Shown here piece after piece: positions 59,749 to 64,000 of a stretch of 64,000 nucleotides of DNA (position 1 is the first letter of the stretch; each line of letters opens with the position of its first letter). The notes beneath the pieces were generated by a model that was given only the letters and a program-made list of their open reading frames with translations, did not search any database and was not told where the DNA came from. The position numbers and the translations under genes were made by a program. Source of the stretch: Chrysogorgia sp. JL179-B06 (taxonomy: Eukaryota; Cnidaria; Anthozoa; Scleralcyonacea; Chrysogorgiidae). The stretch lies in assembly GCA_035772405.1 (NCBI GenBank), contig JAYKKM010000208.1, positions 417,001-481,000 on the forward strand, read 5' to 3'.

Positions 59749-60249
59749 CTAATTTGGAGTGTTGGTCTCGCCATATATTTTATTGTACCTTTTCACCATT
59801 CCATTGATTGGTGGGCATAAGTCTGTCACAATATCGTCCAACACTTTAACGTCTGAGAGAAACATTGACTCATTGTAAGGAAGACCTCTAAGATACGATC
59901 TTAGTTGTGTCAGTATCTTTTTGTAGCTAGTGTGCGCAAACTTGCAATGCTCCACTCTACTCGTCAGATTGGATTTAGCCAAGTAGCCTTGGATGATCAC
60001 ACCAGGACCACTAATACAAGCAATGATTAAAGGGTTAGCGGTTACCGATCCAGCTACAATCCCTACTATCGTTAACCCTATGCTAGTCATGTTTAACGAT
60101 AGTTTAATTTTCTTCAACCTTTTGTATTTCCATTTGTAACAGGCTTCTAGTTTGTGGTAGTACGCGTACAAGCGTTTGAGCTCTTGCACCTCTTCCTCTG
60201 ACATATCCTTTGATATGTGATTGAAATCAACAACTGACTTCTTCCTCAT
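59749..60249 (-). CDS. Membrane-hairpin protein of the virus-like cluster
   Basis: 166 codons from an ATG preceded by AAGATAT. The N-terminal region is charged and helical (EEEVQELKRLYAYYHKLEAC). Two adjacent hydrophobic segments follow (TSIGLTIVGIVAGSVTA and PLIIACISGPGVIIQGYLA, about 55-93), then a cytoplasmic-type region ending in GMVKRYNKIYGETNTPN. From memory this is a recurrent protein beside Polinton-like polymerases in marine invertebrate genomes, without a known role. The frame is intact. Confidence 0.7.
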   Translation of the reverse strand: MRKKSVVDFNHISKDMSEEEVQELKRLYAYYHKLEACYKWKYKRLKKIKLSLNMTSIGLTIVGIVAGSVTANPLIIACISGPGVIIQGYLAKSNLTSRVEHCKFAHTSYKKILTQLRSYLRGLPYNESMFLSDVKVLDDIVTDLCPPINGMVKRYNKIYGETNTPN

Positions 60250-60254
60250 ATATC

Positions 60255-61203
60255 TTAGCTCACATCATATTCCTTCATCATATCTCTACCAACTAATATT
60301 ATGTCTCGGCTCGTCATGTAGCCAGAGACAATCCTAACACCGTAGAACTCTATCAAAGACGGGTACTTATAGGGTGCGAGTGGTATTTTTGGTCGATGCA
60401 CTCCAAAGATCGTTACGTAAGGATACCCTATTTCTTCGTAATTAGCTGTGAAGTCTGAGTCTGTTGATCTTATGTTGTTCACCTTAACGTAGGAGATACC
60501 CATCCGCCAATGTATTGATATCATATGTCTCTTGGCGGTGTCTATGTTATTTGGTATTGTACACGTGTACTCCTTTGCTGGAGAGCCACCACCATATGAT
60601 AATTTATCACCTCCTTTGTACCCTATGTATTTGTCCCACGACCCATCATCGTTCGAGATAATCGCCTCCCAATCTCTCGTAGAAACCCTCGTGACTAACC
60701 TCACTACCATAAAAACGGATATGTCACAGTATTGCATACGTGGACAGTTAAAATGTACTCCAGCTTCAAATGGAATTGGAGTTAGTTCGGGGGATAGGAA
60801 GCTATGACCGTTGTTAACACCAATAATAGGACCATACGTTGGATCATATTGTACAAACATGTTTGTTTTATCTCTAATGGTTTTCACTTTATTTGTTCCA
60901 TTGTGGTATTCCACCATACTCACAGCATGCTTTGTGACGTTAAAATCAAATAGAACATTATAGGACTGCGTTCTAAAGTATTGCGATAAGTATACGGACT
61001 CCAACACTTTTTTTACTGACAGCATCCAAGTCATCTTCTGGATCTGCTATGTTTTTGAGTGCCCTGAACGCCATATCTATATCTCCAGACATCCTCCCAC
61101 CGCTAACGCTTAACTTAGGGTCACTGTCTAGATGTCTCTTCGCTCTTCTTAATATTTTGTCACTCTCGTAGTCTCTGTCCTCAAATCCATAACTTAGACT
61201 CAT
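60255..61203 (-). pseudogene. Fibre-like surface protein with lectin-type C-terminal domain, frameshifted
   Basis: The start at 61203 (MSLSYGFEDRDYE) lies next to ATAACATAATG. The N-terminal part contains GGRMSGDIDM ... LKNIADPEDDLDAVSKK. It resembles the repeat GGxMxGxIDMxxxxIxNLxxPxxxxDAVxKKYV found in phage and virus fibre shafts. A homopolymer (T7 on plus, 61008-61014) breaks the frame. The rest continues from about 61030 to 60255. It has a beta-rich region (FNCPRMQYCDISVFMVVRL, AIISNDDGSWDKYIGYKGG, TIFGVHRPK, LIEFYGVRIVSG) that looks like a concanavalin/LamG-type receptor-binding fold. The product is probably a penton fibre or spike. Confidence 0.68.
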
Positions 61204-61207
61204 TATG

Positions 61208-61723
61208 TTATAACATATATTTGCTTACTAAGTAGCCAGACACAGCTGAAACCACTAGAACTAGCCCTAACTCTGTCGTGTTATCACCTGGTGTCACCTC
61301 TAGACGACGCTCTTGATGTGTCACCTTTGGTTGTTTGTCAAGTGTCTCCAGATGCTCTTCCTGGTGTGTCACGTTTGGTGTCAGATGATTCGTCACCTTT
61401 GGTTTATCGAGTGTCTCCAGATGCTCTCCACCTTCTTGGTGTACTTTCTTAACCTCCGTCGTTTCTATGTAGTTTAACCCACTATTTACCCCAAACTTCA
61501 TACTCTGTGTAGCAGTCTTCAATAGGTTGTTGTACCCAGCGATTTTATTCTTGAGGATTACCACATTACTTGGCATTAACCACGTAGACGGTGATAGCGC
61601 AAGATTTTGGACAACGTTAGTGTCTCTAATCGACTTGTTCATGTTGAGAATCCACGTTGACACGTATGGAGGGTGATCTCCGCCAAAATTAATATAGCGC
61701 ATTTTGTGTTTCGTAATCTGCAT
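61208..61723 (-). CDS. Repeat-containing protein with C-terminal membrane anchor, N-terminus uncertain
   Basis: 171 codons. Residues about 95-150 contain two or three copies of HQEGGEHLETLDK/HQEEHLETLDKQ repeats alternating with PKVT segments. The C-terminus is a transmembrane segment (ELGLVLVVSAVSGYLVSKYML). The apparent start (MQITKHKMRYINFGG) lies inside one unit of a 91-bp tandem duplication that is repeated just upstream. The true N-terminus of the viral protein may therefore begin near GDHPPYVSTWILNMN and have been joined to foreign sequence. No named family was recognised. Confidence 0.55.
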   Translation of the reverse strand: MQITKHKMRYINFGGDHPPYVSTWILNMNKSIRDTNVVQNLALSPSTWLMPSNVVILKNKIAGYNNLLKTATQSMKFGVNSGLNYIETTEVKKVHQEGGEHLETLDKPKVTNHLTPNVTHQEEHLETLDKQPKVTHQERRLEVTPGDNTTELGLVLVVSAVSGYLVSKYML

Positions 61724-61862
61724 TTTCTGTTGACGATTTTCCGTTTTGCTATTCCAAAACCAGATTTTGTTCCGCCAAAATTAATATAGCGCATTTTGTG
61801 TTTCGTAATCTGCATTTTCTGTTGACGATTTTCCGTTTTGCTATTCCAAAACCAGATTTTGT
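61680..61862. repeat. 91-bp tandem duplication at the edge of the virus-like block
   Basis: The sequence from CCGCCAAAATTAATATAGCG to CCAAAACCAGATTTTGTT occurs twice in direct order (61680-61770 and 61771-61862), apparently identical. It separates the last viral gene from the integrase-type gene. Confidence 0.93.
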
Positions 61863-62035
61863 TTCATATTAGCACATTTTGTTGTTAAGCATTCCATTGT
61901 GATGACGTAACATTATTCGTGACTCTCAGAACACGAAATTTGACTCATTACATTATAATTTATAAATAATTTATTTCCCGCAAAAAATTGTAATTATTCA
62001 ACTAATTATTCAAGTAAAGATTTGTTAAAAAAAAC

Positions 62036-63687
62036 ATGGCGGAATTAAATAGTGACAGAGAATATTTCTTGAGACTCCTTCGCAGCTCTATATTGGGTTG
62101 TATTGTTGACCTCGAAGGAAGTCCAGACAGAGGTTGCTGCGATTTTCGCATTGATTCTCTTTACCACACCACGTTGCGATTTGCTGAAGTATTTGAGCTT
62201 GAAGAATCGGTAATCCAGTTGATCTCAAACGCCAAAGACCTGGTTGATCACGATGTTAATGTATCTTCGTCATTGAGTTGCCCTCAACTTTTCAGTGGCG
62301 TACCTGGGCGGCCGAAGTACGAAATAAAAGAAGAGATTCTGCGTTTTTTATTTGATAAGCGATTTACTGTGAAAGATACTGCCATTCTTCTAGGAGTCAG
62401 TAAACGAACAGTCGAAAGGAGGATGAACGAGTTTGGTTTACAGATTTCTAATTGTTATTCTGACATTAACAATTCTGATCTTGAGTCGATCGTGAGAAAC
62501 TTTACCTACGAGTTTCCCAATATTGGCTACAAACGCATGTCAGGATTATTGTTAGCCAGAGGTTTACGAATTCAGCAAGACAGGATTCGTGAAATGATGC
62601 GGAGAGTTGATCCTCAGGGTACATTGTTTCGTGCTTTGTCTCTTAGAGCTGTGCACAGACGAAGATATCATGTTCCTAGTGCCCAATCACTTTGGCATGT
62701 TGATGGAAACCACAAATTGATTAGGTAGGTTACTAAACAATTCTCCTTCGATTTCATACAGATTGATCGTAACAGGAGTTTGCTCTTGATAGCCTAGATC
62801 TTGAATATAACCTTTATATTATTTTAGGTGGAGATTTGTGATCCATGCAGGGATAGATGGTTATTCGCGTTTGCTAGTATTTATTCGCTGTAGCACAAAC
62901 AACCGAGCTGAAACTGTCTTAAATCTGTTTCTATCTGGTGTGTCTCGATATGGATTGCCATCCAGAGTAAGAACAGATAAAGGTGGCGAAAATGTTGGTA
63001 TCGCTCAATTTATGCTAAACCATCATTTACGAGGGCCTGGTCGCGGTTGTCACATTACCGGAAGGAGTGTGCACAACCAACGAATTGAGCGTTTTTGGCG
63101 GGATCTTTTTGTTGGTTGCACAAGTTTGTTTTATCATCTATTCTATCATATGGAAAGTAATGGAATATTGGATCCATCAAATCAAGAGCATCTTTTCTCG
63201 TTGCATTATGTGTTTGGTCCAATTATCAACAGAAATATAGAAATTTTCCAAGAAGGTTACAATAGATCTTCAATAAGAACTGAGAGAAATTTATCACCTG
63301 AGCAATTATGGATACAAGGGTCTTGTTTAGCTAATGGTGTTAATGAGCAAACTCAACAGGTATTTTTTTATTCATTGCATATACTGTACCAAACATTAAA
63401 TGATACAATGTATAATTATATATGTTAAATTCAAAATTAATTAATAATGTTTCTTTCACTAGGTAAACCAGGATTTGCCACCCACTTTGCTGCAAACTGA
63501 CGAAAGTCATGAAACAGAACAACAGCAAGTGATAGTTCCAGAAACCAATAATATGTTAAATGAAATAGAACTTATCGAATTGGAAAATACTATTAATCCT
63601 TTGAGGCCATCAAATCATAATGGTGCCGACATATATTTAGAAGTACTCCAATTTGTACATACCAGGCTGAATCAGGAAAACAACTAG
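62036..63687 (+). CDS. DDE integrase-core protein, three exons
   Basis: Exons are 62036-62724, 62828-63359 and 63463-63687. Both introns are 103 bp with GTAGGT...TTTTAG and GTATTT...CACTAG borders, and the joined frame is 481 codons. An N-terminal helical region is followed by a helix-turn-helix ([19 protein letters not shown], about 110-130). The integrase core follows with D223 (HVDGNHK), D280 (RTDKGGEN) and E317 (IERFWRD), giving 36 residues between the last two. This suits a retroviral-integrase or IS3-like fold (IS3EU/Ginger-type transposases, as I know them). The C-terminal tail is acidic. All catalytic residues are intact, so it is either an active transposase or a domesticated gene. 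It contains no chromodomain. Confidence 0.88.
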
Positions 63688-64000
63688 TGACCTCGTGAAA
63701 AATAATATTTTGTATATATTAATGAGTGATATATTAATAATATATTATATTATATCAAGCACATATAACTTCCAATAAAAGGAATGCTAACTTGCATTCG
63801 CATTGGGTCAGCTAGATAGACAATAAATAACGTAAACAAGATATGGCAAGGAACACTGCATGTTTAGTATCATATATTTAATTATTTAAACAATTCAATA
63901 CAATGTGGAACACCCCATTCATTGCTGATACAGCACCATAATGCAGTATATAACAAAACATGAACATTTGCAATTTAACTATAAAAAAACTGAAACCCAA
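63688..64000. other. 3' flank of the integrase-type gene
   Basis: AT-rich. An AATAAA polyadenylation signal lies at about 63774 (CCAATAAAAGG), some 90 bp after the stop. There is no inverted repeat to the 5' flank that I can recognise within the window. Confidence 0.5.

Noticed and set aside
62725..62827. Frameshift in the integrase gene
   Set aside because: The break has GT-AG borders and the reading frame is restored exactly after removal, so it is an intron.

Overview
The window is animal (metazoan) genomic DNA, AT-rich and dominated by mobile elements. I see no conserved single-copy host gene. Support for an animal genome: an intron-containing integrase-type gene with GT-AG introns, several non-LTR retrotransposon (LINE) families, a tRNA-derived SINE, a Penelope-like element with a hammerhead-type motif, long tetranucleotide and (AT)n tracts, MITE-like inverted repeats, and an N-terminal LINE ORF1-like domain of a kind I associate with cnidarians. 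A marine invertebrate, possibly a cnidarian, is my best guess. That is inference from memory of the families.

Layout. 1-9.84 kb: four minus-strand LINE copies stacked end to end (called C, B, A and D from low to high coordinate), separated by (GATA)n and (CAGA)n tracts, one of them about 1.5 kb long. 9.84-31.55 kb: a G/T-rich 10-bp minisatellite facing its own complement, followed by about 6 kb of degenerate sequence (Ty3/gypsy gag-protease remnant, THAP-like fragment, SINE). This whole unit of about 8.6 kb is tandemly duplicated with near identity. Copy 1 carries a 2.9-kb LINE insertion whose empty site is preserved in copy 2. 31.5-52.4 kb: a patchwork with a tRNA-like SINE head, (AT)n tracts, a LINE whose catalytic middle has been inverted in place, a very large GC-rich palindrome, a 2.2-kb element with long inverted repeats, a 136-bp satellite array, a Penelope-like fragment and several MITE-like hairpins.

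52.5-61.7 kb is the most interesting part: an endogenised virus-like (Polinton/adintovirus-like) block. A protein-primed family B DNA polymerase gene runs on the plus strand and is cut by four in-frame stops without any frameshift. It converges on about ten compact minus-strand genes: a fibre-like protein, several small membrane or coiled-coil proteins, a BRO-N/VRR-NUC/zinc-finger nuclease fusion, a zinc-ribbon protein that may be a VLTF3-like late transcription factor, and a small zinc-finger-like protein. Nearly all minus-strand genes have a TATA-like AT-rich box touching or directly upstream of the ATG, and some neighbours overlap as TAATG. This looks like a viral promoter grammar. I did not recognise a major capsid protein, packaging ATPase, protease or integrase inside the block, so it is incomplete or of an unfamiliar type. 

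62.0-63.7 kb: a three-exon gene for a DDE integrase-core protein with an intact D, D, E triad and two 103-bp introns. It seems to be the only intact large gene with introns in the window. It is separated from the virus-like block by a 91-bp tandem duplication.
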